DNA from: Flavobacteriales bacterium
Lineage (GTDB): Bacteria; Bacteroidota; Bacteroidia; Flavobacteriales_F; PHOS-HE28
Direction of reading: 5' to 3'
Assembly (NCBI GenBank): GCA_016710685.1
Contig: JADJVC010000002.1
Location: 868,001-932,000, forward strand
DNA: 64,000 nucleotides
Positions 47,203 through 55,988 of the stretch are shown here, in pieces (within the stretch, counting starts at the first letter, position 1; the number at the start of each line of letters is the position of its first letter). The notes under the pieces were generated by a model. The model saw nothing but the letters and a program-made list of their open reading frames with translations. It was not told where the DNA came from and searched no databases. Both the position numbers and the translations under genes were made by a program.

Positions 47203-47345
47203 AAGCACGGTTGCATGGCAGGAAGTCTTCGGACTTCCACACGGGCCATCAACGCAGCAACTGGTTTCGAATGCCGTTGCCCACAGGTGGCCTCGGCTTC
47301 TTCAGGACAAACTCTCACACTTTTTTAGGGCGGGAAGAGTTGTGG
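47203..47345 (-). promoter_or_regulatory. Candidate cobalamin riboswitch, without an obvious downstream gene
   Basis: Read on the minus strand, AGTCCGAAGAC-TTC-CTGCC resembles the B12-box consensus (AGYCMGGAGACCTGCC) with a 3-base insertion that makes a perfect GGAAGTC-CGAA-GACTTCC hairpin (47221-47238). About 75 bases upstream, GGCCACCTGTGGGCAACGGC resembles the GCCACTG / TGGGAAGGC element. CTTCCCGCC further upstream could be the CCCGC segment. The 5' part would overlap the end of the TOPRIM-like gene. Downstream there is only the NTF2 fragment, so it is probably orphaned. A covariance-model scan is needed to confirm. Confidence 0.4.
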
Positions 47346-47833
47346 GGGAGAGGGGGCTTTTCCAACTGCAACGCAGTGCGCAACACCTGCAGGTGCATCG
47401 AGTTCTTCTTCTCCAAAAAAGCAATGATCTTATGCATGCGCATATCCCCACGTGGGGATAGTTGGCGGTGCAATTCCCGCGGATCGTCGCTCAGGCCTTT
47501 GTCCAATTTCTCCATGCGGCCGCCGCAGGCATGCACGGCCGCTACCAACCAGCCCTCCAAAAATGGACAGATCACCGTCAATACGCGCCTACCGGCCTTT
47601 TCCGTGCGCAAGCCCACATGGCTTTTGCCTTTGGCGAAGGCCGCGCGTTGCTTGCTGCGCACCGTTCCGGGATCCTCGTCCACCAGCCCAATGAAGCGAC
47701 CGGACTCATGCTTCAATATGTACTTCACCACCTCTTCCCTGTTGCCTTGGTGCAGCAATTGTTTCCGGGGTAGGCCCAGCGTAAGCAGCAACAGCTCATC
47801 GTTGTCGCACTCCACCACTACCGTAGGCCTCAT
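47315..47833 (-). CDS. TOPRIM-like protein paired with the AAA ATPase
   Basis: 172-aa protein. The start PTVVVECDNDELLLLTLG and the later FIGLVDEDPG fit a TOPRIM-type active site: a glutamate after the first strand (E8) and a DxD (VDEDP). Then follow a basic middle and ICPFLEGWLVAAVHACG. I cannot name the family with certainty; DUF4276/DUF4435-like proteins have comparable layout. It begins in a 4-base ATGA overlap with the AAA ATPase gene, so the two are made together. ATPase-TOPRIM pairs are typical of OLD-, Gabija- and PARIS-like defence systems, but this pair does not obviously match one of them. Confidence 0.65.
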   Translation of the reverse strand: MRPTVVVECDNDELLLLTLGLPRKQLLHQGNREEVVKYILKHESGRFIGLVDEDPGTVRSKQRAAFAKGKSHVGLRTEKAGRRVLTVICPFLEGWLVAAVHACGGRMEKLDKGLSDDPRELHRQLSPRGDMRMHKIIAFLEKKNSMHLQVLRTALQLEKPPLPHNSSRPKKV

Positions 47834-48816
47834 GGTTCCAAAAACCGTTGGATGTTGAAGAAAACGTCCATGTCCAGCAATTCACTGAGTTCCTTTTGAT
47901 TCAGTCGCTTTAATTGCGTGGCCCCGTCAATGTTCAAGTGAGTGATGAACACGGACAGGTCTTTGGCCAAGGTCTTCTCTACCACCGAACGGAAGAGATA
48001 GGGGTTATGCGTGGTAATGAAATACTGGTTGCCATTGTCCAGTGCCATCATTTCCGCCATGTGCTTGGTATAGAACGGGAACGTGTTCTGCTCCGGTTCG
48101 TCAAAAAGCAGGCTAAAGCCCTTCACCGTTTCCAACACCGCGTACATAAAGAGGTAGCGCTTTATCGTGTCGCTCAAATTGCGGTAGGGCAGCGTAACCA
48201 CTACATGATCGTCCGTCAATTGGCTTAGGCGGATGGTGTTTTCCGAAAGGTTCACTTCCAAGCGCAGACCGGCACGCTCTAAAATGGCGGCCATGCGGGT
48301 GCGCAGCTCCTTGTTCGAGGCCAAAAGGCCGGGCAGGTTCGGGCCATCCGGCGGTTCCAGCTCCTTCATGGCGTTAGGGCCGAAGGGCGTGTCCGGAAAG
48401 TATTGGTAGCGGCGCACGTACGTTGTAAACTGAAGATTTTCCGGCTCAACCGTTCCCTGAGCGTCCATCCGTGCTTCGGCCAACTTCACCGGCTTCGCAT
48501 GCGCTGTTTTTCGTTCTTCCACTTCCAAGTTGAAGCGTCCGGAATTATAAGCCAAAGTTGCGCGCAGGCTACCGATGTCCACGGAGATCGGCTCGGAAAG
48601 ATCGCGTAGTGTGAAGAGGTCTTCCGGCCGGTCGTAGCGGATCAACCGCTGGTCCAGTTTATGCGCTCGGAGCGCCCCACGGGAGAATAGTGTGAGCGCT
48701 TCCAAGATGTTCGACTTGCCCGTGTTCGTGTCCCCGATAAAGAGGTTCATGCGGGTACACGAAAAGCGAAGGTCTTTAAGCGTCTTGAAATTGCGGATAT
48801 GGACCTGCCGGATCAT
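47830..48816 (-). CDS. AAA/ABC-type ATPase (OLD/RecF-like)
   Basis: 328-aa ATPase. VHIRNFKTLKDLRFSCTRMN leads to Walker A GDTNTGKSN (28-36). A signature-like region NLSDTIKRYLFMYAV, Walker B SLLFDEPEQNTFPFY and switch ITTHNPYLFRS complete a RecF/SMC-type head, with no long coiled coil. The partner gene overlaps its stop codon and encodes a TOPRIM-like protein, suggesting an ATPase-nuclease complex. TAACTTGC on the minus strand lies 4 bases before the ATG. It neighbours the MmeI-like restriction gene, supporting a role in defence. Function inferred from architecture only. Confidence 0.85.
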   Translation of the reverse strand: MIRQVHIRNFKTLKDLRFSCTRMNLFIGDTNTGKSNILEALTLFSRGALRAHKLDQRLIRYDRPEDLFTLRDLSEPISVDIGSLRATLAYNSGRFNLEVEERKTAHAKPVKLAEARMDAQGTVEPENLQFTTYVRRYQYFPDTPFGPNAMKELEPPDGPNLPGLLASNKELRTRMAAILERAGLRLEVNLSENTIRLSQLTDDHVVVTLPYRNLSDTIKRYLFMYAVLETVKGFSLLFDEPEQNTFPFYTKHMAEMMALDNGNQYFITTHNPYLFRSVVEKTLAKDLSVFITHLNIDGATQLKRLNQKELSELLDMDVFFNIQRFLEP

Positions 48817-48874
48817 GGCGGCAAGTTAGGTAGGCGAGGGCAGGTCCGGACAACGGGCGGCTTTAACCCGTCGC

Positions 48875-48896
48875 AGGTCCGATATGTATCGGACCT
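48875..48896. repeat. Perfect palindrome AGGTCCGATA-TG-TATCGGACCT
   Basis: A 10-bp stem with a 2-base centre, in the 107-bp gap between the ATPase and MmeI-like genes. Its core recurs at 31257-31274. Confidence 0.7.
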
Positions 48897-48923
48897 CCGC
48901 TTCGGGACCATGCAGCTTCGTGT

Positions 48924-51698
48924 CTATCCAACATCTTTCGTCTTTCCTTTCTTCCCCTTCCCCTTCCTCCGCCCAACCCCCCCCAATAACCCAGCCGTAT
49001 ACTTTTCATAAACCTCAAACAAAAACTCAACCCGCTTAGCATCGTTGGGGAATGCTTGCGGGCGGTAGCACTTGTCCACGGCTTTGTCCAAGGCGTGGTG
49101 GGCTTTTAGCAGCGCGGGCGGCATGGTGAGCGGGTCGTAGAGATCGGCGAGAGATGCCTTTGGAAAATGTGCCCGCGCATCCAGCACCCCTTGCGCGGCC
49201 TGCTCCAAGGCGGCGGTTTGCGCGGCGGTAGGGCTTTCTGGCCAGGGGTAGTTGTTGTAAACAATGTCCTTCGAGTAGCGGTAGCGGCTTTCAAGACGAC
49301 CACACACAGCGCGCATCCACGCATTGTGCATGGTGCTGCTCAGGATGCCGAAATGGTAAATCGATGCGTTGGGAAGGATCTTGACCAAGTTGCTGGTAAG
49401 CGTGCTCGGTTTTTCAAAGCCGATCGGAATGAACGGGCGCCGCTCCGAGGAAACTTCCGGAATAATGAGGTATTCCTTCTTCGGCATGTTCTCCACATGG
49501 AAATGCGTGGGCGCTTCCGCAAGTTTCCGCGTGGGCGCGCTCTTGCTCGCCAAGCGCACTCGACGCACCGCTTCCACGCGCTTCATAACCTCCGGCATGG
49601 AACGCAATTCACTCGGCGGCGTTTCCCCCAGCCACAGGCACCAACGTTGCCAGCCGTTAATGAACTCATCACTTCCCAACCAACGCCGGAAGTATTTCTT
49701 GGAAGCCGGTTCCAGTTTGATGAACGCGGCTTTTTCTTCGTCGGTAAATAAGTAGTGGCCACCGTCAATGGGCTTGTTACCAATGCCGATCTCCGGCACA
49801 TCGCACAACGGTTTGCTCCGGCTGTAAAGCACCACATCCCGCGCATCCACCAAATACGGATTGATGTTCGCCACCACTTCTTCCAAAGGTTCGCCGCGCT
49901 CATCCGCATAAGTGAACAAACGTTTCTTCGGTACGTCAAAATCCGCGAAGCCAATAACGACGCAATGCACGGCAGCCACGCCACGGGCCTCGTTGTTCCA
50001 GCGGAAAGTACGGTGCGCGAAATGGATCTTGATGCCTTCGGCCAAGAGCGGCCCCCATAGCGCGCCCACTTGTTCGCCCTGCGTAATGCTGTTGGTGCTC
50101 ACGAAGGCGGCGCGTGTCTGTTGGTCGCCGTGTGCGCGCATGTAGCGCGCCGCCAATCCGTACCACGCGCTCACGAAGTCCAGCGTGCCCGCGCCCTTCA
50201 CACCGGGGAAGACGGCCAGCAGGTCGGTGCGCATGGCGGGCGTCATCAGCTTGCTACCAATGAACGGCGGATTGCCAAGGATGTAGTCGTAGCGTTCATC
50301 ATCCGGCAACAAACTCTGCCAATCCGTTGAAAGCGCATTCGCACACATAACCGTCGCACTGGCCCGCAGCGGAATGCGTACCATGTACTCGCCAAAGGCC
50401 GCGCTGATGCGCTGGTTCATCTGGTGGTCCATCAGCCACATGGCCACCTGCGCGATCTGCGCGGGGAATTCCTCGATCTCGATGCCATAGAAGCGGTCCA
50501 CGTTCAGCAGCACCAGCTTGTCCACGTCCACCACCTGCTGGCCTTTCAGTTGGGCTTTGATCACGGCGATCTCCAACTCGCGCAACTCGCGATAGGTGAT
50601 CACCAAAAAGTTGCCGCAGCCGCAGGCCGGGTCCAAAAAGCGCAGTTCGCTCAGCTTGCCGTGGAATTGCTCCAGCTTTTGCTTGCTGCCCTTCGCTTTC
50701 TCGAATTCTTCCCACAATTCATCCAGGAAAAGCGGCTTGATGAGCTTGAGGATGTTGGCCTCGCTGGTGTAGTGCGCGCCGAGGTTGCGGCGGGCCTTGG
50801 CATCCATGGCGCTTTGGAACAGCGCACCGAAAATGGCGGGGCTGATGCGCGACCAATTCAGTCCGGCGCATTCCAACAGCGTTACGCGCATGCCGCCGTT
50901 CCAATCGGCGATGGGCAAGGGCGTGCTGAAGAGCTTGCCGTTGATGTACTTGAAATCGGTGAGGCGCTCGTCGAGGTTTTTCTGGCGCTTGCTTTCCGGC
51001 GTGTTCAGCAGTTGGAACAGGCGGGCGAGCTGCGGGCCGAGGTCGGTGCCGTCCTCGCGCGTTTGGTCCACGATGAAGTTGTAGAACGCGTCCTGCTCAA
51101 AGATGCCGGTATCATCGGCGAAGAGGATGAAGAGCAGCCGCACCAAGTAGACTTCCAGCTCTTGCCCGGCATAGCCGCTGGCTTTCAGCTCGTCGTGCAG
51201 CTCGCCCATCAGCTCGGCGGCCTTGATGTTCACCGGGTCCTGCTCGCGCACGGGCCGCGCCTCGTAGCCCGCTATGAAGTCAAAAAGCTCGGTGCGCTGC
51301 GGAAAATCTTCCAACAGCAACTCGGTCTCGCTGCCGCTTTCGAGGTCGTACAGCACGAAACGCGCGAAGTCGCTCACGAGGATGAAGCGCGGTTGCTCGT
51401 GCTCTTTCACGCCATGGAGATAGTCGGCTGCCTGAATGGCGGCTTTCTTCAGGTCTTTGCCGCGGCTCTTGTGCTCAATAAGCACCATGCCGGGCCAGAA
51501 GTAATCGATCTTGCCGAGGGCCTTGTCCAGCTTGCGCACATGCACTTCGTAGCTGCCCACGGTGCGTGCGCGGATGCCGAAGACGTTGAAGAATTCATAC
51601 CAAAAAGGCTTGGCATCGGCCTCTTCCTCGCTGGCACCGGCCCACTGCTTGGTGAACTTGGTGGCACGGGTGCGTATTTCGCGGCGGCTTAGCGGCAT
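48924..51698 (-). CDS. MmeI-like type IIL restriction enzyme / DNA methyltransferase
   Basis: 924-aa single-chain restriction-modification protein. The N-terminal nuclease has GKIDYFWPGMVLIEHKS (D65, E75, K77: a D-x9-ExK site), and WYEFFNVFGIRARTVGSYE is typical of MmeI relatives. A helical spacer precedes a gamma-type N6-adenine methyltransferase with SAM motif FLDPACGCGNF (354-364) and catalytic ILGNPPF (473-479). A C-terminal target-recognition region is followed by a lysine-rich tail (GRRKGKGKKGKTK). Such enzymes methylate one strand and cut about 20 bases away. No separate methyltransferase or specificity gene is needed or seen. TACATTCG lies 5 bases before the ATG. All key motifs look intact. 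Confidence 0.92.
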   Translation of the reverse strand: MPLSRREIRTRATKFTKQWAGASEEEADAKPFWYEFFNVFGIRARTVGSYEVHVRKLDKALGKIDYFWPGMVLIEHKSRGKDLKKAAIQAADYLHGVKEHEQPRFILVSDFARFVLYDLESGSETELLLEDFPQRTELFDFIAGYEARPVREQDPVNIKAAELMGELHDELKASGYAGQELEVYLVRLLFILFADDTGIFEQDAFYNFIVDQTREDGTDLGPQLARLFQLLNTPESKRQKNLDERLTDFKYINGKLFSTPLPIADWNGGMRVTLLECAGLNWSRISPAIFGALFQSAMDAKARRNLGAHYTSEANILKLIKPLFLDELWEEFEKAKGSKQKLEQFHGKLSELRFLDPACGCGNFLVITYRELRELEIAVIKAQLKGQQVVDVDKLVLLNVDRFYGIEIEEFPAQIAQVAMWLMDHQMNQRISAAFGEYMVRIPLRASATVMCANALSTDWQSLLPDDERYDYILGNPPFIGSKLMTPAMRTDLLAVFPGVKGAGTLDFVSAWYGLAARYMRAHGDQQTRAAFVSTNSITQGEQVGALWGPLLAEGIKIHFAHRTFRWNNEARGVAAVHCVVIGFADFDVPKKRLFTYADERGEPLEEVVANINPYLVDARDVVLYSRSKPLCDVPEIGIGNKPIDGGHYLFTDEEKAAFIKLEPASKKYFRRWLGSDEFINGWQRWCLWLGETPPSELRSMPEVMKRVEAVRRVRLASKSAPTRKLAEAPTHFHVENMPKKEYLIIPEVSSERRPFIPIGFEKPSTLTSNLVKILPNASIYHFGILSSTMHNAWMRAVCGRLESRYRYSKDIVYNNYPWPESPTAAQTAALEQAAQGVLDARAHFPKASLADLYDPLTMPPALLKAHHALDKAVDKCYRPQAFPNDAKRVEFLFEVYEKYTAGLLGGVGRRKGKGKKGKTKDVG

Positions 51699-51921
51699 GG
51701 TGGCGAATGTAGTGCGATGGGGGCGTGGTTGTCATGCCGGGCCTGCCTCCCGTAGGGATGGCGAAGACCCGGTATCGCACCAGCACGCGCGCCAGGTCGT
51801 CACCCACTAGCAATTCAGATGCGAATCGGGAACCGGTTTCAGGACCTTGAAATTAGCCGCTGGTCACCACGAAAGCATTGGCCTTGGTTCCGCGAACGTG
51901 ACCAAACAAAACGGCAGACCG
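51699..51921. other. Intergenic gap with no recognised gene
   Basis: Apart from the -7-like box of the MmeI-like gene (51704-51711, minus strand) I see no gene, repeat or clear terminator here. Confidence 0.5.
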
Positions 51922-53327
51922 CTATTCCTTGACCACACGCGTTGAAACCGTACTTCCGGCCGCACCGACCGTGATCAAATAAACGCCGCTGGGAAGCGCC
52001 GAAAGGTCGACCACCGATTGCGCGGAATCGAGGCTTGCAGAAGTGACCTCGCGGCCCAAAACATCATGGATCCGGATCGAAGAGAATTCCGCTTTGGAGA
52101 TCCCTTCAACGTGTACAACGCCCGCAGTAGGACTGGGGAAGAAGCGCGGTGTTGCTGCTGCTGTTGGATGCTCATTCACGGCAGTGGTATTAAATGCGCA
52201 AAGGCCGGATGGAAGCACGGGGACATTGCTGTCCACACCGTAGTTTCCGTCGCCCAACGACCCTGAAGGTCATTTCCCCAAGCATGTAAAACGCCGTCCG
52301 GGGTCATGGCCAGCCCGTGTTGGAAACCGGCAGCGGTGTTGAGCACCCCGCTCAGGTCGTTCACCTGCACGGGGATGAAGGACCGGCTTCCTACGGGAGA
52401 GCCATTGCCGAGTTCACCATGCGAGTTGGAACCCCAAGTCCACACGGTGCCATCGGTTTTTAGGGCCATGCTGTAGAATCCGCCCGCGCTTATTGCGGCC
52501 ACCCCGGTAAGATCCATCACCATAACGGGACTGGGGGTGTAAAGGACCAGACTATCGACGGCATCTCCCAGTTGCCCGTAAGATCGGTATCCCCAGCCAT
52601 ACACAGTACCATCGTTCTTAAGTGCCAACGAATGGTAGCCGCCAGCAGCGATGGCTACGATCCCGGAAAGCCCAAGTACCGCAGTAGGTAACCCCGAAGG
52701 AAGGTTGGTACCGTCACCCAGTTGCCCGTATTGGTTGTCGCCCCAGGTGTAAACCGTGCCATCATTGCGCAATGCCATGGAATGGTAATTGCCGCCGGCG
52801 ATGGCGATGATGCCTGTGGGCGTTCCCGCTTGCACAGGAACGTTTGTAGATGCACCGCCGCCATTCCCCAATTCACCTTCGTAGTTGCGTCCCCACGACC
52901 AAACGGTACCATCATTTTTCAACGCCAAAGCATGTGCCGTGCAGTCTCCGGCAATGGCGGTAATGCCGGAGAGACCGTTCACTTGGCCGGGTATGAAGGT
53001 GGAACCTCCCACCGTGCCATTGCCCAATTCGCCCTCGTAGTTACTGCCCCAGCTCCATACCGTGCCATCGCCCCGCAATGCCATGGAAAAACGGTTGCCC
53101 GCGTTTACGGCCACCGCGTTTGCAAGGCCGGGAACGGTGGCAGGAAGCGTTACGTAGGTTGCCGGTGCGCTGTCATATCCCAGTTGCCCGTAGATGTTTT
53201 CTCCCCACGCCATCACCGTGCCATCGCTGCAAACGGCCAAGGTGTGATCGATGCCTCCAGCGAATTTTTGGGCGTGGAGAAGTGCTACCAAGGAAAGCGC
53301 AACGAGGGTGAGGAAAAGTCGGTTCAT
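51922..53327 (-). CDS. RCC1-repeat secreted protein with T9SS type-A sorting domain (one frameshift)
   Basis: 468 aa when read across a frameshift near 52257. Signal peptide LVALLHAQ, then about seven RCC1 beta-propeller blades (HTLAVCSDGTVMAWGENIYGQ, SMALRGDGTVWSWGSNYEG and so on). The C-terminal sorting domain is RFFPSPTAGVVHVEG, RIHDVLGREVTSA, and LPSGVYLITV to the end RVVKE. One base is missing between the last blade (WGNDLQG) and LGDGNYGVDS; adding it restores a complete final RCC1 motif and joins the sorting tail. It is exported by T9SS and probably surface-attached; the ligand is unknown. Single gene; no terminator found. Confidence 0.88.
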
Positions 53328-53494
53328 GAAGTGTGGTGTTGCCTCCGTTTATTCCAAAGGGCTATCGAAGGTATAGCGATTCCAAGCATCCCGCGAAATT
53401 CCATTCCAGAAGCAGCCCCAGGGAATCCTGACAATGGGTTGACCGGCTCACAACGGCCATTGGAATTCCATTTCGGGGCACTGGAGTTCTGCGC

Positions 53495-53735
53495 TTACAA
53501 GCCGCATTTCTCCGTGTCCCCACCTTTCTTCTTCGTGTCCTTAGCGTCCCTGGCTGCCGCAGGCATGCCTTCGTGGTACAAGCCGCATTTCTCCGTGTCT
53601 CCGTGTCCTCGCCTGGGCGTAGCCGCTTCGGCGAAGCACGGTCCGCGTCCCCCAAAACCCGTTGCGTCCGCGTTTCGTCGTAGCGTCGTTGCGCTAAACC
53701 TCTTCTCCGCGCCTCTGCGCCTCCGCGTCCCATAA
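53495..53735. repeat. Dispersed intergenic repeat block upstream of the chaperone operon
   Basis: It contains tandem CAAGCCGCATTTCTCCGTGT words (about 53508 and 53579), TGGCTGCCGCAGGCATGCC, GGGCGTAGCCGCTTCGGCG and CCGCGCCTCTGCGCCTCCGC. Related to the block at 36655-36815. No gene between 53328 and 53828. Confidence 0.65.
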
Positions 53736-53828
53736 CCACCTCACCAACTCTTAATTCAAATTAACGCCCCAACCAGCCGGCATTCCCCGCGCCCATGGTG
53801 GATCCGGTTACATTTGCCGTCCTTTTCA

Positions 53829-55988
53829 ATGAACCACCCCATGATAAAGCGGACCTTGTCCGGTGCGGCGATCGCACTAATGTCTTTCGGCGCCTTCAGT
53901 CAAACAGCCGCCGATCCCACGCTGATGACCGTTGACGGCCAGCCGGTATCGCGCAGCGAGTTCGAGAGCATCTACAAGAAGAACAATAAGGACGCACCCG
54001 TCACCAAGGAGGCCTTGGACGAGTACTTGGACCTGTTCATCAACTACAAGCTGAAAGTGCGCGCGGCGGAAGCTGCCGGGCTGGACACGGCTGCCAAGTT
54101 CAAGAGTGAACTGGACGGATACCGTAAGCAATTGGCGCGGCCTTACCTGATCGATCGTGGCCTGAACGACCAGCTGATGCAAGAGGCCTACGACCGCAGC
54201 CAGCAGGAAGTGCGCGCCAGCCACATCCTGGTGAAAGTTGACGAAGACGCATCGCCTGCCGATACGTTAGCGGCGTGGAAGCGCATCACTGCATTGCGTG
54301 CCCGCGTGGAGGGCGGCGAGGATTTCGCCAAAGTGGCCCAAGGTCCTGGCGGCAGCGACGACCCCAGCGCGAAGAGCAACGGGGGCGACCTCGGCTACTT
54401 CAGCGTGCTGCAAATGGTTTACCCCTTCGAGAATGCGGCGTTCAACACACCTGTAGGGCAGATCAGCCAGCCCATCCGCACCAAGTTCGGTTACCACATC
54501 ATTAAAGTAGTGGACAAGCGCCCTGCGCACGGCGATATCACAGTGGCGCACATCATGGTGCGTTCCACGCCGGAAGACAGCCCCGAAAAGCAGGCCGAAG
54601 CCGAGAAACGCGCTGAAGAAGCTTACGGTCGGATCAAGAGCGGCGAGCTCACCTTCGCCGATGCGGCATTGAAGTTCAGTGACGATGCGGCCACCAACGC
54701 CAAAGGAGGCGAGTTGGCCCCCTTCAGCACGGGCAAGATGATCCCCGAGTTCGAGGCGAAAGCATTCAGCTTGCAGAACGATGGCGACATTGCTCCACCC
54801 TTCAAAACCCCCTATGGCTGGCATATCGTAAAGCGCATTTCCTACAAGGCGCCGGCAACCTTCGAAGAAGCCAAGGCCGACTTGAAAGCCAAGATCGCGC
54901 GCGACAGCCGCGCGGAGATCACCCGTAAGAAGTTCCTGAACGACCTGCGCGGGGAATACCACTACAAGGAAAATGCTAAGAACATCACAGCCGTATCGAA
55001 AGTGCTGGACAATACCATCTTCGAAAAGGGCACCCTCATCATGGACACCTTGCTCCGCAAGGATTGCACCGAAGGGCGGGTAATGCGTAACGGTCTAGAG
55101 TATGACCGGGCCATCAGCACGGTGATCAAGGACGGTAAAGGCACCAACCCGCGCGCCCGCGGCAAGGACGATGTGGAGCCTTTGCCCACCGATACGGTGG
55201 TCGTGCGAGATGCGCAAGTGGGCTGGGTGAACGACAAGGCCAAAACCGCCAAGCTGAACAAACCCGTGTTCAGCATCGATGGCAAGGAATACACCCAGGC
55301 GGACCTGCTGGACTACATTGACATGCGCCAGCGCCGCGAGCCGGCCCAGCCAATGGAAGCTTATGTGAAGGACCGTTACGACCAGTTCGTTGACGACAAA
55401 CTCCTGGCTTACGAAGATTCGCGCCTTGAAGAAAAATACCCCGAGTTCCGCATGCTGATGAAGGAATACCGCGATGGCATTCTGTTGTTCGAGCTCACCG
55501 ACGAAAAGGTATGGAGCAAGGCCGTGAAGGATACCACCGGCCTGGAAGGCTATTATGCCGAACACAAGTTCGACTTCATGTACCCCGTGCGTTACGACGT
55601 GGACATTTACAGCTGCAAGACACCCGAGGTGGCCAAGCAAGTGCGCACCTTGGTGAAAAAGGGCAAAGAAGGGAAGGAGCTGCTGAACATCGTGAACAAG
55701 TCGGATAGCACGGCCTTGTCCATCGACGCCGGCGTGTTCACCCCAGAGGAGCGCCCTATCTTGAAAGGTGTTTCCCTGCCGGGCCTCACGGCTGACGTGC
55801 AGGTGGACGGCAAGACGCAATTCGCTAACCTGCTGCAGGTGGTGCAGCCTTCACCCAAGCCGTTGGATGAAGCGCGCGGGCTGGTAACAGCAGCATACCA
55901 GGACCAACTGGAGAAAGACTGGATCAAGGAGTTGCGCGCGAAGTACCAAGTGAAAGTGGAGCAGGACGTGCTTTACAGCATCAAGTAA
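53829..55988 (+). CDS. Periplasmic peptidyl-prolyl isomerase with two parvulin domains
   Basis: 719-aa secreted chaperone. The signal peptide ends at FGAFSQ; a SurA-like N-terminal helical region (VDGQPVSRSEFESIYKKNN) precedes parvulin domain 1 from RASHILVKVDED (about 125-225) and domain 2 from VAHIMVRSTPED (about 230-330). A long C-terminal half ends with a helical and beta segment. It would assist folding of outer-membrane and T9SS cargo proteins. The ATG at 53829 is used rather than an upstream TTG; a perfect TACATTTG box lies at 53809-53816. The stop overlaps the next ATG by one base, beginning a four-gene operon with another SurA-like gene, surA and moxR. Confidence 0.88.
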   Translation: MNHPMIKRTLSGAAIALMSFGAFSQTAADPTLMTVDGQPVSRSEFESIYKKNNKDAPVTKEALDEYLDLFINYKLKVRAAEAAGLDTAAKFKSELDGYRKQLARPYLIDRGLNDQLMQEAYDRSQQEVRASHILVKVDEDASPADTLAAWKRITALRARVEGGEDFAKVAQGPGGSDDPSAKSNGGDLGYFSVLQMVYPFENAAFNTPVGQISQPIRTKFGYHIIKVVDKRPAHGDITVAHIMVRSTPEDSPEKQAEAEKRAEEAYGRIKSGELTFADAALKFSDDAATNAKGGELAPFSTGKMIPEFEAKAFSLQNDGDIAPPFKTPYGWHIVKRISYKAPATFEEAKADLKAKIARDSRAEITRKKFLNDLRGEYHYKENAKNITAVSKVLDNTIFEKGTLIMDTLLRKDCTEGRVMRNGLEYDRAISTVIKDGKGTNPRARGKDDVEPLPTDTVVVRDAQVGWVNDKAKTAKLNKPVFSIDGKEYTQADLLDYIDMRQRREPAQPMEAYVKDRYDQFVDDKLLAYEDSRLEEKYPEFRMLMKEYRDGILLFELTDEKVWSKAVKDTTGLEGYYAEHKFDFMYPVRYDVDIYSCKTPEVAKQVRTLVKKGKEGKELLNIVNKSDSTALSIDAGVFTPEERPILKGVSLPGLTADVQVDGKTQFANLLQVVQPSPKPLDEARGLVTAAYQDQLEKDWIKELRAKYQVKVEQDVLYSIK

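Noticed and set aside
46912..47208. 98-codon minus-strand open frame upstream of the glycosylase
   Set aside because: Most of it is antisense to the duplicated NTF2 fragment and the rest overlaps the riboswitch-like region; no family resemblance.
52722..53735. 337-codon plus-strand frame
   Set aside because: It is antisense to the RCC1 gene and continues into intergenic repeats; no domain or signal peptide.
53877..55820. Several minus-strand frames under the parvulin gene
   Set aside because: They are shadows of a strongly coding plus-strand gene, with no homology-like motifs.
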